A DNA stretch of 64,000 nt from Saccharofermentans sp. (GCA_024683485.1 JAIKYD010000107.1:62001-126000); one strand, 5' to 3'; positions 43,492-52,892 are shown, numbered from the stretch's first letter. Numbers and translations are program-made. The notes: a model not told the origin generated them from the sequence alone.

Positions 43492-44868
43492 TTACTTAAC
43501 AATATTTCTTATCCAAATGCCTGATCTGACAAAAGCAAATGCGATCAGGCATTTTAATACTTCCGTCCCGCGGATAATGGCTACCATCCAGGTTACGCTC
43601 ATATCCGTGTAACGGCTCATGCAGTAAGCCAGCGGTACAACAAGCACCCATGTGAACACACTGTCAAAAAGAACAGTAATCAGCGCATTTCCGCCGGATC
43701 TTATGATGAAATACGAAGCATGTGTGTATGCGCAGAAAGGCATGTTAAGGGCTCCGAGCAGGATAAAGCCTGCTGCAAGTCCTCTGATATAATCGCTTGT
43801 ATTGTAGAGAAGCGGAAACAGATAAGATATGGAAGCCATGATCAAACCGAAAACCATTCCGCAAATAACCGTGGCTCTCCTCATAATTCCGGCCTTCTTC
43901 TTTGCTTCTCCTAATTCGCCCGCACCGAGAATATGTCCCATCATGATACCGACCGCTTCACCCATCGCTATAAAAGCCACACCCATGAGATTCCACAGCG
44001 TGGATTCGATATTGAGCGCAGCGACAGCATCAAGACTGCGGTATGAATAGCACTGGTTGATAGTAGTCATTCCAAGAGACCATAAAGTCTCGTTTGCCAT
44101 AAGCGGCAATGCTTTAAGGAAAAACTTTACAGCCAGATTCCCCGGTATGCTGAAATGCCTGAATGCTCCTTTTATGAACGGGAACAGATTTGGATGTCTG
44201 CCCGTATAGATAACAAGGATCCCGAGTTCCACAAATCTGGATATAACAGTTGCTATGGCAGCACCCTCAGCACCAAGTGCCGGAAGTCCGAAATGGCCAT
44301 ATATCAGCAGATAGTTACCGGTAAGATTGACAAATATCGCACAGATCGATGCAAACATAGGGACCTTCGTGCTTCCGATGTCCCTAAGCGTTCCTGCATA
44401 AGCCTGTGTAATTCCGATCGGAATAAGGCTTATGAGGATGATATTCATATAGCTCGTTCCGATCTTAAGTGTCTCGGCCGCATCTGCAGGATCACCCTCG
44501 CCCAAAAGGAACAGGTTAATAAGGAAAGGTGAACCGAATGCTAATATAGCAACACATATCGCTGCAATAACCGTATTGAATACGAGTTTGAAACGGAATG
44601 ACACACGTATCCCGTCATCATCGCCTTTACCCTTGTATTGTGCGGTAAATATTCCGACTCCTGCAGTGGCACCGAAAATAACAAGATAGAAAACGAATAT
44701 CAGCTGGTTGGCAATAGCAACGCCAGAGAGCGCATTAGTACCGACCTGCCCGATCATGAGATTATCGAGAAGGTTTACAAAATTAGAGATGCCGTTCTGA
44801 ACCATCATGGGGATGGCGATCTTCAGAAGCGTCTTTATATAGCTTTTGTCGTCCTTAATGCCTGTCAT
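43492..44868 (-). CDS. MATE-family exporter (second copy)
   Basis: The 458-residue protein has twelve predicted helices and MATE-type sequences: PMMVQNGISNFVNLLDNLMIGQVG at the N-terminus and the central ETLWSLGMTTINQCYSYRS region. It belongs to a different subgroup from the gene at 22422, with a different ending. Its substrate is unknown. It is a single gene converging on the BMP operon. Confidence 0.9.
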   Translation of the reverse strand: MTGIKDDKSYIKTLLKIAIPMMVQNGISNFVNLLDNLMIGQVGTNALSGVAIANQLIFVFYLVIFGATAGVGIFTAQYKGKGDDDGIRVSFRFKLVFNTVIAAICVAILAFGSPFLINLFLLGEGDPADAAETLKIGTSYMNIILISLIPIGITQAYAGTLRDIGSTKVPMFASICAIFVNLTGNYLLIYGHFGLPALGAEGAAIATVISRFVELGILVIYTGRHPNLFPFIKGAFRHFSIPGNLAVKFFLKALPLMANETLWSLGMTTINQCYSYRSLDAVAALNIESTLWNLMGVAFIAMGEAVGIMMGHILGAGELGEAKKKAGIMRRATVICGMVFGLIMASISYLFPLLYNTSDYIRGLAAGFILLGALNMPFCAYTHASYFIIRSGGNALITVLFDSVFTWVLVVPLAYCMSRYTDMSVTWMVAIIRGTEVLKCLIAFAFVRSGIWIRNIVK

Positions 44869-44973
44869 TTCCTGTTCCGTATTAACATTAATTTTTTCGA
44901 TTCGAGAATTGTATCAAAAAGACATATAAAAAAACAATAGGGAAATTTGTTATCAAAAATGACTATTTTAAAA

Positions 44974-44982
44974 TGTTATAAT
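44974..44982 (+). promoter_or_regulatory. Extended -10 promoter that sets the ankyrin gene start
   Basis: TGT followed by TATAAT (44977-44982) is a perfect extended -10 element. It overlaps the ATG at 44981, so that ATG cannot be the start; the transcript should begin near 44990. Confidence 0.6.
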
Positions 44983-45037
44983 GACTTCCGGAGCAAATGT
45001 CCCGCTTCAATACTTTAGGGATAACAGGGATTCTATT

Positions 45038-45778
45038 ATGGCTTTTGCAGGAATGTTTCTCGGCGTGGTCTTCATAATCATAATCATCACTGCCTTTGTG
45101 ATAGCTTTTATTGAACTTATCATCGGCATTATCCTCATGTGCAAAAAGAAGAAAGTTCCGGCAATCATTCTGTTTGTACTGTCAGCAATACCGGGAGTTG
45201 TTGCAACCGGCTTTATTGTGTTTGCTGTTTGCAGCACTCTGTTCCCCAAATATGAGACCTATAACGGCAAGGAAGTTATGGTGAGTATGCGCGCTGTCAG
45301 GAATATGAAAACACTCATTAAAGAAAACGACATGGACGGGCTTGATGAGCTGCTGGACAAACATCCTGAACTGATCTATTACCAGGATAACAATCACGAG
45401 ACTCTCCTTGAATACGGACTGCATGACCGCAACGTCGAGATAATGGAGATCGCATTAGATCATGGTGCTGAGTTTGATGCGGAACCGACATTCAGGTATT
45501 TGAGATATGACTGTTCGCTCGATCACTTCTTTGATGATGAATACTGGTTTTTCATCCCGGGGTATGAACCGGATCAGTCAAAGCTTACCGAAGGCGAGAC
45601 GACCGATGAGATGATCGAAACTGCCAGGTTTGCCGTCGATCACGGTGCATCAACGGTATGGTCCAGACAGATAGGCCGCTGGACTCTTGCTGATTCGGTG
45701 GAAAACTGGATAAACAGAGATAGCTTCATCAGCGATAAGGACCGGGAATTCCTGGATTATGCGCGCTCGGTAAGCTGA
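45038..45778 (+). CDS. Membrane-anchored ankyrin-repeat protein
   Basis: The start is set at ATG 45038 (MAFAGMFLGVV) because an ATG at 44981 overlaps the -10 box; ACAGGGA lies seven bases upstream. The 246-residue protein has two membrane helices (about 5-27 and 40-65) and then an ankyrin-like region: MKTLIKENDMDGLDELLDKHP, followed by NHETLLEYGLHDRNVEIMEIALDHGAEFD. A second, weaker repeat includes ETARFAVDHGA. Ankyrin repeats bind proteins; the partner is unknown. A single-gene unit. Confidence 0.8.
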   Translation: MAFAGMFLGVVFIIIIITAFVIAFIELIIGIILMCKKKKVPAIILFVLSAIPGVVATGFIVFAVCSTLFPKYETYNGKEVMVSMRAVRNMKTLIKENDMDGLDELLDKHPELIYYQDNNHETLLEYGLHDRNVEIMEIALDHGAEFDAEPTFRYLRYDCSLDHFFDDEYWFFIPGYEPDQSKLTEGETTDEMIETARFAVDHGASTVWSRQIGRWTLADSVENWINRDSFISDKDREFLDYARSVS

Positions 45779-45814
45779 TTCTGAATATTCTTAAACCTGA
45801 ATAATATCAAGCCT

Positions 45815-47650
45815 TTAATCCCTGTTCTTTTTCTTAGCCTTCTTCTCGAGATACATGGCTTTATCAGCCTTATTCATGCAGTCTGCAACGTCATGCCATT
45901 TGGTAAGGTCACAGGTGCCGATACTGGAACTGATCTCAAACTCATACTTGCCTGAAAGATTGATCTCTTTTATGCTGTTCCTGACGTTTCTAATGAACTT
46001 ACCGACTCTGCCGACTTCAGACAGAATAAGGATCGCAACAAACTCATCTCCGCCCATCCTTGCAACGAATTCATCGCTGTTTAAGGCTTTTTCAATATAG
46101 TTTGCAGTCTCCTTTATGGCCTCATCACCTGCGTTATGTCCGAAATTATCGTTAATGTACTTAAGACCATCCATGTCGATAGATACGACCGCAAGCTCCT
46201 TCTTCGCATTTCCATCCTCATCAAAGAGTTCGGAGATTTTCTGCTCAAATCCACGCCTGTTGAGAGACCCGGTAAGAGGATCCCTTATGTAAAGGCTCAT
46301 AACGTCAGAGATACCGAAGAGCTTCTCGTAAAGTTCGAGCTTGTTTATATTCTGGCCAACCTGTGTAAGAAGATATTCTATCTTAAAATTTATAAATGTG
46401 TCATAGGATGTATCAACCTCAAGAGCGGCATAACCGTACACTTCGTTCTTATATGACAGAGAAAAAAAGATAACCATGCCTTTGTCTTTGTCTCTGAAGC
46501 CATCAGGAAGCAACTGTCCGTTCGGGAACGGGATATCCCCTATTACATTCTCACCCTTATCAATAAAATATCCGGACATAACCCTGTCGGTTTCACGGTA
46601 TCCACAGAAGTAGCAAGACTTTACACTATCGACTTTTTTAAACTCATCGAGAGCAACAGACAATGAATCTTCCCTCGTGAGTGCACCTTCGAAAAGCGCA
46701 TTTATGACAACGAATTCTCTCATATCATCCATCGAGATGGAGGATGCGACATTCTGCTCGCACAGAACTCTGTAAACATCTCTTTCTTTATCTTCTATGC
46801 CCGTACTCTCACGGGGAATAAGCTTTGAAGAAACAGCTGCGTTATATTCGGGATTCCCGCCTCTCTGAAGTTCTTCAAGGATCCCCATCGCAAGATCAAC
46901 AAAATCAGCTTTGCTCATCTCGATCGTAGTGATGGACGGAATATGGTTCTGTGATTCAACGGCATTATCAACGCCGCTTATCAATGTATCCTGTGGAATA
47001 GAATAGCCCCTCTGTATCAGTTCATTACATAGGGCGATCGCCTCATAATCGTTAGAGCATATGACCGCTTCTGGAAGAGTGCCGTCTTCCTTGATAAAGA
47101 AATCAGCCATCTCAGGGCCTTGTGTGATCCAGTAATTGCCGTGGAAGATCTTATCCTCTGACACTTCATAACCAGCCTCATGCATTGCATCTTCAAAGCC
47201 CTGACGCCGCTCGTAAGAGTCAGCCAGCTCATCCATGCCGGTAACGAATCCGATATCATCCGTCTTGCATTTCGAGATAACATATTGGGCGATCTCATGC
47301 ATCAATCCCCTGTTATCCGGAACGACATTGTAGAAACCTGATATCTCTGCCCTTATGCACACGACCGGAGGAGCTTCAGTATCAGTCATTAGTTCCTCGA
47401 CAAGATCCTTGGCCATTCCCTCGTGAATAAGCGTGTCATAGCAAAGAATGATACCGTCATATTCATGCACAGGAGGAAGGGACAGAATGCTTTTAAAACC
47501 AATGATATGAAGAGGATTCTTGGAAGTGATCGAGCATGTGCCAAAAACATCAATACTATGCCCCTTTTCCCTTGCATAGTAATCAAGATGCTTTATTATC
47601 GACAGGGCAAAATCCCTGTACATATCGCCGATAAAAACACAGATCTTCAT
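45815..47650 (-). CDS. LacI-type ligand-binding domain fused to GGDEF (third copy)
   Basis: The 611-residue protein has the same order as the genes at 10614 and 13450. A LacI-like effector domain without HTH or signal (about 1-270) ends at PRESTGIEDKE, where the two conserved cysteines seen in the other copies are replaced. A central sensor-like region (about 280-440) follows, then GGDEF (about 450-600) with intact ARMGGDEFVAIL and DMDGLKYINDNFGH. The RxxD inhibitory site is absent. It should be a cytosolic diguanylate cyclase controlled by an internal ligand. A membrane-bound cyclase gene lies directly upstream on the same strand. Confidence 0.88.
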   Translation of the reverse strand: MKICVFIGDMYRDFALSIIKHLDYYAREKGHSIDVFGTCSITSKNPLHIIGFKSILSLPPVHEYDGIILCYDTLIHEGMAKDLVEELMTDTEAPPVVCIRAEISGFYNVVPDNRGLMHEIAQYVISKCKTDDIGFVTGMDELADSYERRQGFEDAMHEAGYEVSEDKIFHGNYWITQGPEMADFFIKEDGTLPEAVICSNDYEAIALCNELIQRGYSIPQDTLISGVDNAVESQNHIPSITTIEMSKADFVDLAMGILEELQRGGNPEYNAAVSSKLIPRESTGIEDKERDVYRVLCEQNVASSISMDDMREFVVINALFEGALTREDSLSVALDEFKKVDSVKSCYFCGYRETDRVMSGYFIDKGENVIGDIPFPNGQLLPDGFRDKDKGMVIFFSLSYKNEVYGYAALEVDTSYDTFINFKIEYLLTQVGQNINKLELYEKLFGISDVMSLYIRDPLTGSLNRRGFEQKISELFDEDGNAKKELAVVSIDMDGLKYINDNFGHNAGDEAIKETANYIEKALNSDEFVARMGGDEFVAILILSEVGRVGKFIRNVRNSIKEINLSGKYEFEISSSIGTCDLTKWHDVADCMNKADKAMYLEKKAKKKNRD

Positions 47651-47736
47651 GCAGATATTATACTAACGATATTTTCAGACTGCAAAAGGAATTTATAAAT
47701 GACGGGGTTTCCTTGGGAAACGAATAATGTTGTTCT

Positions 47737-48900
47737 TCAGTTCTGAGCATAAGCTCTTGCTTTTTTGTTTCTGTACAGCGCTTCATCAGCTTCGCTGAGA
47801 GCTTTCTGGAATGCAAAAACATCCCCTGTATAACTCGAATACCCGATACTTGCCGACAGTTTATAAGCAGCACCGGCAGCATCGTTAATCCTGATAAGCG
47901 CCTTATCGATGTTTGCACACAGATCCCTGACAGTATCCTCATTATCGGTCTTTATGATTATGATGAATTCATCACCGCCGTAACGCGCAATAAATGTCTT
48001 GAGCGCACGGTCGGAACATGCATCTTTGAGGGCATCGGCTGTCCTCTTAAGAGCAATATCCCCTTCGATGTGACCAAACTGGTCATTGATCTGCTTGAAT
48101 TTGTTGAGGTCTATCATAAGGATGTAGTGGACTGCCTTCTCAGCACCCTGCTTCGAGGATTCAGCAACCACATATTTCATGAGCTGTGTGCGGTTATTTA
48201 GTTTGGTCAGTTCGTCCAGAGATACCAGATCGTTAAGTGAGATGATATAAACATAGAGCATCATTATCGTTGAACCAAAGCAAAAGATCGGAGCATTAAT
48301 CCAGACCGTCTGGAGAATTCCAAAGATAGTCAGGAATACAGGATATAACGCACAGACCAGCAACCTGGATCTGACTGCATAGTTCTCTTTCCTGAATGCA
48401 CGAAGGAAAGATCTTACCGAACTTACGGAAATATACAGCGCCGGTACCGCAATAAAAATGACATAGTACGTTGCTGTCAGTTCAGTGTTATCACCGGCAA
48501 CGGTCTTAGGAAAGACCGAGAACAGGAATATCATTACAACTGTCTCGATCATTGCCGGAACCAAAGCGATGATCCGTGCTTTAAACTCTGTAATGTATTT
48601 CTCGCCCTGCGATAATTCGACATATACAAACCAGAACCCTGTGATGGCGCTCAAAAGGATAGCATTTAATATGTTAAAGAATGCAACTGATAAGTCAGTA
48701 CGCAGAATATAACCGCCAAGGATAAGTACCCACCCGATATCACTAACAAAATACAGCATGTGGGAAATTATTATATTAACGAATATAATCTGCTTAGCCT
48801 GTCTGCCGACAGCGCCAAAATCCCTCATCATCATCAGGATGAAGATAGCAATGCAAACAATATTAGCTTCAACATAAAAAAATGTATAGTTCAGTTCCAT
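47737..48900 (-). CDS. Membrane GGDEF protein (diguanylate cyclase), apparently leaderless
   Basis: The start is ATG 48900 (MELNYTFFYVEANIV). The 387-residue protein has seven to eight membrane helices (about 8-215, an MASE-like sensor) and a GGDEF domain (about 225-385) with intact ARYGGDEF and MIDLNKFKQINDQFGH, so it should synthesise cyclic di-GMP. The RxxD inhibitory site is absent. A perfect extended -10 element ends only six bases before the ATG and there is no ribosome site, so the mRNA would start at or next to the ATG. The gene is divergent from the radical SAM gene. Confidence 0.82.
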   Translation of the reverse strand: MELNYTFFYVEANIVCIAIFILMMMRDFGAVGRQAKQIIFVNIIISHMLYFVSDIGWVLILGGYILRTDLSVAFFNILNAILLSAITGFWFVYVELSQGEKYITEFKARIIALVPAMIETVVMIFLFSVFPKTVAGDNTELTATYYVIFIAVPALYISVSSVRSFLRAFRKENYAVRSRLLVCALYPVFLTIFGILQTVWINAPIFCFGSTIMMLYVYIISLNDLVSLDELTKLNNRTQLMKYVVAESSKQGAEKAVHYILMIDLNKFKQINDQFGHIEGDIALKRTADALKDACSDRALKTFIARYGGDEFIIIIKTDNEDTVRDLCANIDKALIRINDAAGAAYKLSASIGYSSYTGDVFAFQKALSEADEALYRNKKARAYAQN

Positions 48901-48906
48901 ATTTGG

Positions 48907-48915
48907 ATTATAGCA
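48907..48915 (-). promoter_or_regulatory. Extended -10 promoter six bases before a start codon
   Basis: On the minus strand TGC is followed by TATAAT (48912..48907), and the ATG lies at 48900..48898. The expected start of transcription, 6-8 bases after the -10 box, falls on the start codon itself. This supports a leaderless mRNA. Confidence 0.55.
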
Positions 48916-48996
48916 TGGCAGACACATCCCGATTGTTAACTAAATGTTAGAATATAGGCAGACCTATTAACAAATGTTTAAACAGGAAGGCCGAAC

Positions 48997-49875
48997 ATGC
49001 ATTTCGTTGAGGCTAAGGGTATCTTAAAAGGCAGCGGCAAGGACATTGGTATGAACATTTACCGCGGCTGCTCGCACGGCTGCATCTACTGCGACAGCAG
49101 GAGCCTGTGCTATCAGTTCACACACCCTTTCGAAGACATCGAAGTCAAGATCAACGCACCGGATCTGCTTGAGAAAGCTCTCTCGTCCAAGCGTAAGAAA
49201 TGCATGATAGCAACAGGCTCAATGTCCGATCCTTATATGCATTGCGAGAAAGATCTGAGGCTCACGCGGAAATGCCTTGAGGTTATATACCGTCACGGTT
49301 TTGGGGCTGCTGTCCAGACAAAGTCTGACCGCATACTTGATGACATTGACCTTCTCGACAAGATCAATCAGGACACAAAGTGTGTTGTACAGATTACTCT
49401 CACCACCTACGATGATGACCTATGCAGGATAATTGAACCGAACGTATGCAACACAAAACGGCGGATCGAAGTTCTTGAGGAAATGCAGAAACGCAATATT
49501 CCCACGGTAGTCTGGCTCTCGCCCATTCTTCCCTTCATTAACGACACCGAAGAGAACATAACATCTATCCTGAATGAATGTGTGCGCGTTGGTGTTAAAG
49601 GCATTATCTGCTTCGGAATGGGACTGACACTAAGAGAAGGCGACCGCGAGTATTTCTATGCGGCTCTCGACAAACACTTCCCTTACCTGAAGCAGAAATA
49701 CATTGCCACATACGGTAACTCATACGACGTTCCGAGCCCTGATTCAAAACACCTTATGCAGGTCTTCAAAAAAATCTGCAAAGAAAACAACATAATCTCC
49801 GACCCGGGCAAATGCTTTGAATATATGCAGGAATTTCCCGAAGACAAAAAGCAGATCAGCATCTTTGATCTTTGA
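48997..49875 (+). CDS. Radical SAM protein, SPL (spore photoproduct lyase-like) family
   Basis: The 292-residue protein carries the CxxxCxxC cluster motif (YRGCSHGCIYCDSRS) that binds the 4Fe-4S cluster for S-adenosylmethionine cleavage. It then has CMIATGSMSDPYMHCE and a QITLTTYDDDLCRIIEPN strand of the radical SAM barrel. The form matches the SplB-related, Rv2578c-like group, common in Clostridia and mostly uncharacterised. True spore photoproduct lyases are longer. AAACAGGAAGG precedes the ATG. It is divergent from the leaderless GGDEF gene. Confidence 0.88.
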   Translation: MHFVEAKGILKGSGKDIGMNIYRGCSHGCIYCDSRSLCYQFTHPFEDIEVKINAPDLLEKALSSKRKKCMIATGSMSDPYMHCEKDLRLTRKCLEVIYRHGFGAAVQTKSDRILDDIDLLDKINQDTKCVVQITLTTYDDDLCRIIEPNVCNTKRRIEVLEEMQKRNIPTVVWLSPILPFINDTEENITSILNECVRVGVKGIICFGMGLTLREGDREYFYAALDKHFPYLKQKYIATYGNSYDVPSPDSKHLMQVFKKICKENNIISDPGKCFEYMQEFPEDKKQISIFDL

Positions 49876-49881
49876 TTCCTG

Positions 49882-50976
49882 CTAAGACAGATAATCCGCA
49901 AATACGGCTGCCGCCGTTTCCTCCAGGCTCCTGACCGCATCCTCAGTTACCATTGTCGGATTAATTAGCGGTATTATGCGCGAAAAACCAGCCTTAAGGC
50001 ACTCCTCATAGCCGTCCCCGAGAATGCCTGTGATGCCGTAAACCGGCTTGTTATACTTTTGGGCAAGCTTCAAGATTTTAAATGGTGCTTTTCCGTTAAC
50101 AGTCTGGCTGTCCATCCTGCCCTCACCTGTTATAACAATGTTACAGTCCTTGATTTCAGGCTCTGTCCCGGTAATCTCCATGACCATGTCAGCACCTGAT
50201 CTGATTTGAGCTCCAAGGATGTTTTTGAGTGCAAAACTCATTCCACCGGCAGCTCCCGTTCCTTTCCCGTAAGGGTCAAAACCGGTAATCGAGGCATAAT
50301 GCTCAAGCCATCTGTCCATCTCCCTGCATTCTTCCAGCGAAGCACCCTTTTGAGGTCCGTAAATAAAACTCGCGCCGTCCGGTCCGCATAAAGGATTTGT
50401 CACATCGCTTGCAACTGTAATGGTTGTGTCTCTGCCGATAAGTTCTGTCAGATCAACAGAATGCAGATCCTTAAGACCTGCAGCACCTTTAGAGATATCA
50501 TTTCCGGAGCTGTCAGTAAGTCTTGCGCCCAAAGCCTGAAGCATTCCGGCACCCCCGTCATTGGTTGCACTGCCGCCTATACAGATAACAAGTTTCCTGA
50601 CTCCCCGTTCTATTGCGTCCTTCATCAGTTCCCCCACACCATAAGTTGTCGATATGAGAGGATTGCGTTTATCTTTCTCTACCAGGGTCAGACCTGAAGC
50701 CTTTGCCATCTCAATATATGCGGTTCCGTTAACGGACGAATAGACATACGAAGCACAGACAGGCGATCCAAGCGGACCTGTAACAGTTACAGTGCGTGAG
50801 ATTCCGTTAACAAAAGGAGCTATCGCATCAATTGTTCCTTCACCACCGTCAGCCAAAGGCAGTACCGTGACATCAGCATCAGGACACACTTTCAGGATAC
50901 CTCGCCTGACAGCGTTGCCAGCTTCAAGAGAAGTAAGACTTCCTTTGAATGAATCCATGGTTGCTACGACTTTCAT
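49882..50976 (-). CDS. Glycerate kinase (GK-I type)
   Basis: The 364-residue protein matches the glycerate kinase family along its full length. The N-terminus is VVATMDSFKGSLTSLEAGNA, followed by ADGGEGTIDAI, and the conserved CIGGSATNDGGAGMLQALG; the C-terminal lobe holds TGEGRMDSQT. It phosphorylates D-glycerate with ATP, giving 2- or 3-phosphoglycerate for lower glycolysis. The start is set by GGAGG before ATG 50976. It stands alone and converges with the radical SAM gene. Confidence 0.93.
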   Translation of the reverse strand: MKVVATMDSFKGSLTSLEAGNAVRRGILKVCPDADVTVLPLADGGEGTIDAIAPFVNGISRTVTVTGPLGSPVCASYVYSSVNGTAYIEMAKASGLTLVEKDKRNPLISTTYGVGELMKDAIERGVRKLVICIGGSATNDGGAGMLQALGARLTDSSGNDISKGAAGLKDLHSVDLTELIGRDTTITVASDVTNPLCGPDGASFIYGPQKGASLEECREMDRWLEHYASITGFDPYGKGTGAAGGMSFALKNILGAQIRSGADMVMEITGTEPEIKDCNIVITGEGRMDSQTVNGKAPFKILKLAQKYNKPVYGITGILGDGYEECLKAGFSRIIPLINPTMVTEDAVRSLEETAAAVFADYLS

Positions 50977-51036
50977 TCTGCCTCCAGGTTTTCGTGTTTT
51001 CTATTATTATACTTAACCGGCCTGAAGTAAGCCTGC

Positions 51037-51065
51037 TTAATTCACTCCCCGATAAAAGGTATAAT
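51037..51065 (+). promoter_or_regulatory. Promoter of the sigma-WYL gene
   Basis: TATAAT (51060-51065) with a weak TTAATT (51037-51042) at 17-base spacing lies 47 bases before the start codon. The -10 box is perfect; the -35 box matches only half of the consensus. Confidence 0.45.
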
Positions 51066-51111
51066 TTATGAAATACTACGCAGAACGGTCTACATTTTTA
51101 AGGAGTTTTCC

Positions 51112-52758
51112 ATGATCAAAAAAGACATCAAGCCAAAAGAATCCACAAAAATATACAGGAACAGTCTTACCATCGAAGAGGAAAAACAATGTATCCGTAT
51201 GATCCGCAATGGCACCGAGGAGGAATATGAAGCTGCCTGGGGCAAGATCTATGCGGAATTCATAGATCTGATCGCAAGCGTGGTGAGAAAAAAGATGAAT
51301 CTCTTGATAACCAATCCTTACGATCAGGAACTGGAAAAAGATCTGACACAGGCTGGTTATCTCGGTGTTGTCTCGGCAGTCAGGAAATACAAGCTGACTT
51401 CTAAAGCTAAGCTGACAACTTACGCTATGTATTACATAGAGAGAAATATAAGTTACGAGTTCATGCTTCAGATGAGTTCGGGCACAAAAAACAATTCAAG
51501 AAGACGTGCAAAAAGATCAACTGTAAAACAGAGCAGCAAGATAAAGCCTGTAAGAACGTCCCGAAAATCAGTCAGCACAGAAAAGAACAATACATCTGAA
51601 CAAGGCAAATACGGAAGTGAACGTCTTACTTTGCAGCTTTTGGATGTGATCCGCAAGGAAACAGATATCAATAACAAGAAGTCATCCCTTGAACTCAGAA
51701 AGGCCCTCAGCGCCTATATCAAAGACAGTCACGGAAATACCGTACCGCAGGCCGATGAGGACGGCAAGACTATCCATAAGATACTTGCAGAAATGGCTTT
51801 CGAACTGGATGATGAAGTGTGCATAGATGACGAGGATTTCTTCAGCAAGATCAAGATGAATGAATCTGACAGCATGAGCGTCCGTGTAAAGTCGGCGCCA
51901 TCCTGCAAGAGCGTTTTTTACAAGCATCTTTTCGATGACAGCGAAATGGACAAACTTATACAGCTTGTCTGTTCTTCCGAACAGTTAACCGACAAAGAGA
52001 AGAAATCACTCGTGAATAAACTCATCTCCACCAAGAGCAATTACTACTCAACACCTCTCTGGGACAGGAAGAAAAATATTCCAATGTTCGATCCGAAAGG
52101 CATACACGGCAGATACAAAGACAACAAGCGTCTTACTGGAAACATTAAGACTATCCAGGAGGCCATCAACTCACGCGCACAGATATCATTCAAATTCAAC
52201 CGTTACACCGAAGACAAGGAACTTGTTTATACGACAGGGAAAGAACACATCGTCAACCCGTATCACATCGTGATCTATCATGATAATTACTACCTGATCT
52301 GCACAAACAGGCGCTCACCTGTGATCCAGCATTATCGTCTTGACCTCATGACTGACGTCTCAGTACGCAAGGATAAAAAGTCCAGCCAATATATTCCTGT
52401 TGAATATGACTCGCTGTCCGATGTGCCCCGCTCAGTCCGCTATTTGAACTGGAATCCCTCTCAATACATGTCCGAACACCTCTATATGGGATATGACAAA
52501 CCCCGCAAGATCACATTCAGAGCAAAAAAGAGCGAAGAAAAGATCTTCACGACTTTCCACGACTGGTTTGATGATAATTTCACCTCCCGTGATGACCGCC
52601 AAAACCCCGGTTCGATAATTCTGGAAGTAACGACCTCCCCTTCCCTGATCGTCCCCTTTGCACTTCAATATTCAGACATGTTCGAAGTGGTGAATCCGGA
52701 GATAAGAGAAGAAATATATAAAAAGATATCTGAGCTAAGACGGAAATACAAAGAATAA
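51112..52758 (+). CDS. Fusion of sigma-70 region 2 with a winged-helix/WYL regulator
   Basis: The 548-residue protein combines two transcription modules. Residues about 40-120 match sigma-70 region 2: DLTQAGYLGVVSAVRKYK followed by LTTYAMYYIERNISYEF, which cover core-binding and -10 recognition. A basic linker (about 123-160; SRRRAKRSTVK) follows. Residues about 171-245 resemble the winged helix of WYL regulators (LQLLDVIRKETD). The WYL domain lies at about 345-420 (HIVNPYHIVIYHDNYYLICT, QHYRLD) and a WCX-like end at about 465-548. Sigma region 4 is absent. AAGGAG precedes the ATG. The eight genes downstream carry a repeated palindromic upstream element that may be its target. Confidence 0.8.
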   Translation: MIKKDIKPKESTKIYRNSLTIEEEKQCIRMIRNGTEEEYEAAWGKIYAEFIDLIASVVRKKMNLLITNPYDQELEKDLTQAGYLGVVSAVRKYKLTSKAKLTTYAMYYIERNISYEFMLQMSSGTKNNSRRRAKRSTVKQSSKIKPVRTSRKSVSTEKNNTSEQGKYGSERLTLQLLDVIRKETDINNKKSSLELRKALSAYIKDSHGNTVPQADEDGKTIHKILAEMAFELDDEVCIDDEDFFSKIKMNESDSMSVRVKSAPSCKSVFYKHLFDDSEMDKLIQLVCSSEQLTDKEKKSLVNKLISTKSNYYSTPLWDRKKNIPMFDPKGIHGRYKDNKRLTGNIKTIQEAINSRAQISFKFNRYTEDKELVYTTGKEHIVNPYHIVIYHDNYYLICTNRRSPVIQHYRLDLMTDVSVRKDKKSSQYIPVEYDSLSDVPRSVRYLNWNPSQYMSEHLYMGYDKPRKITFRAKKSEEKIFTTFHDWFDDNFTSRDDRQNPGSIILEVTTSPSLIVPFALQYSDMFEVVNPEIREEIYKKISELRRKYKE

Positions 52759-52892
52759 AATCTTCTTCCTCTTTATCTTGAAACAACTGAGTTTCATATA
52801 TAGATTCTAAAAAACCTCCAAAATAAGTGAGTCTTCAGTAATTTTTTGAAAATCACACCACTTAATCCTTTTCAGCTGCGCGATAACAGTCA

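Noticed and set aside
44981-45037. ATG at 44981 as start of the ankyrin gene
   Set aside because: It overlaps the TATAAT of the gene's own extended -10 promoter, so it cannot be translated from that transcript.
52779-52796. TGAAAC/GTTTCA hairpin after the sigma-WYL gene as terminator
   Set aside because: Stem of only six pairs and no T-tract; it may still be a weak structure but termination is not supported.
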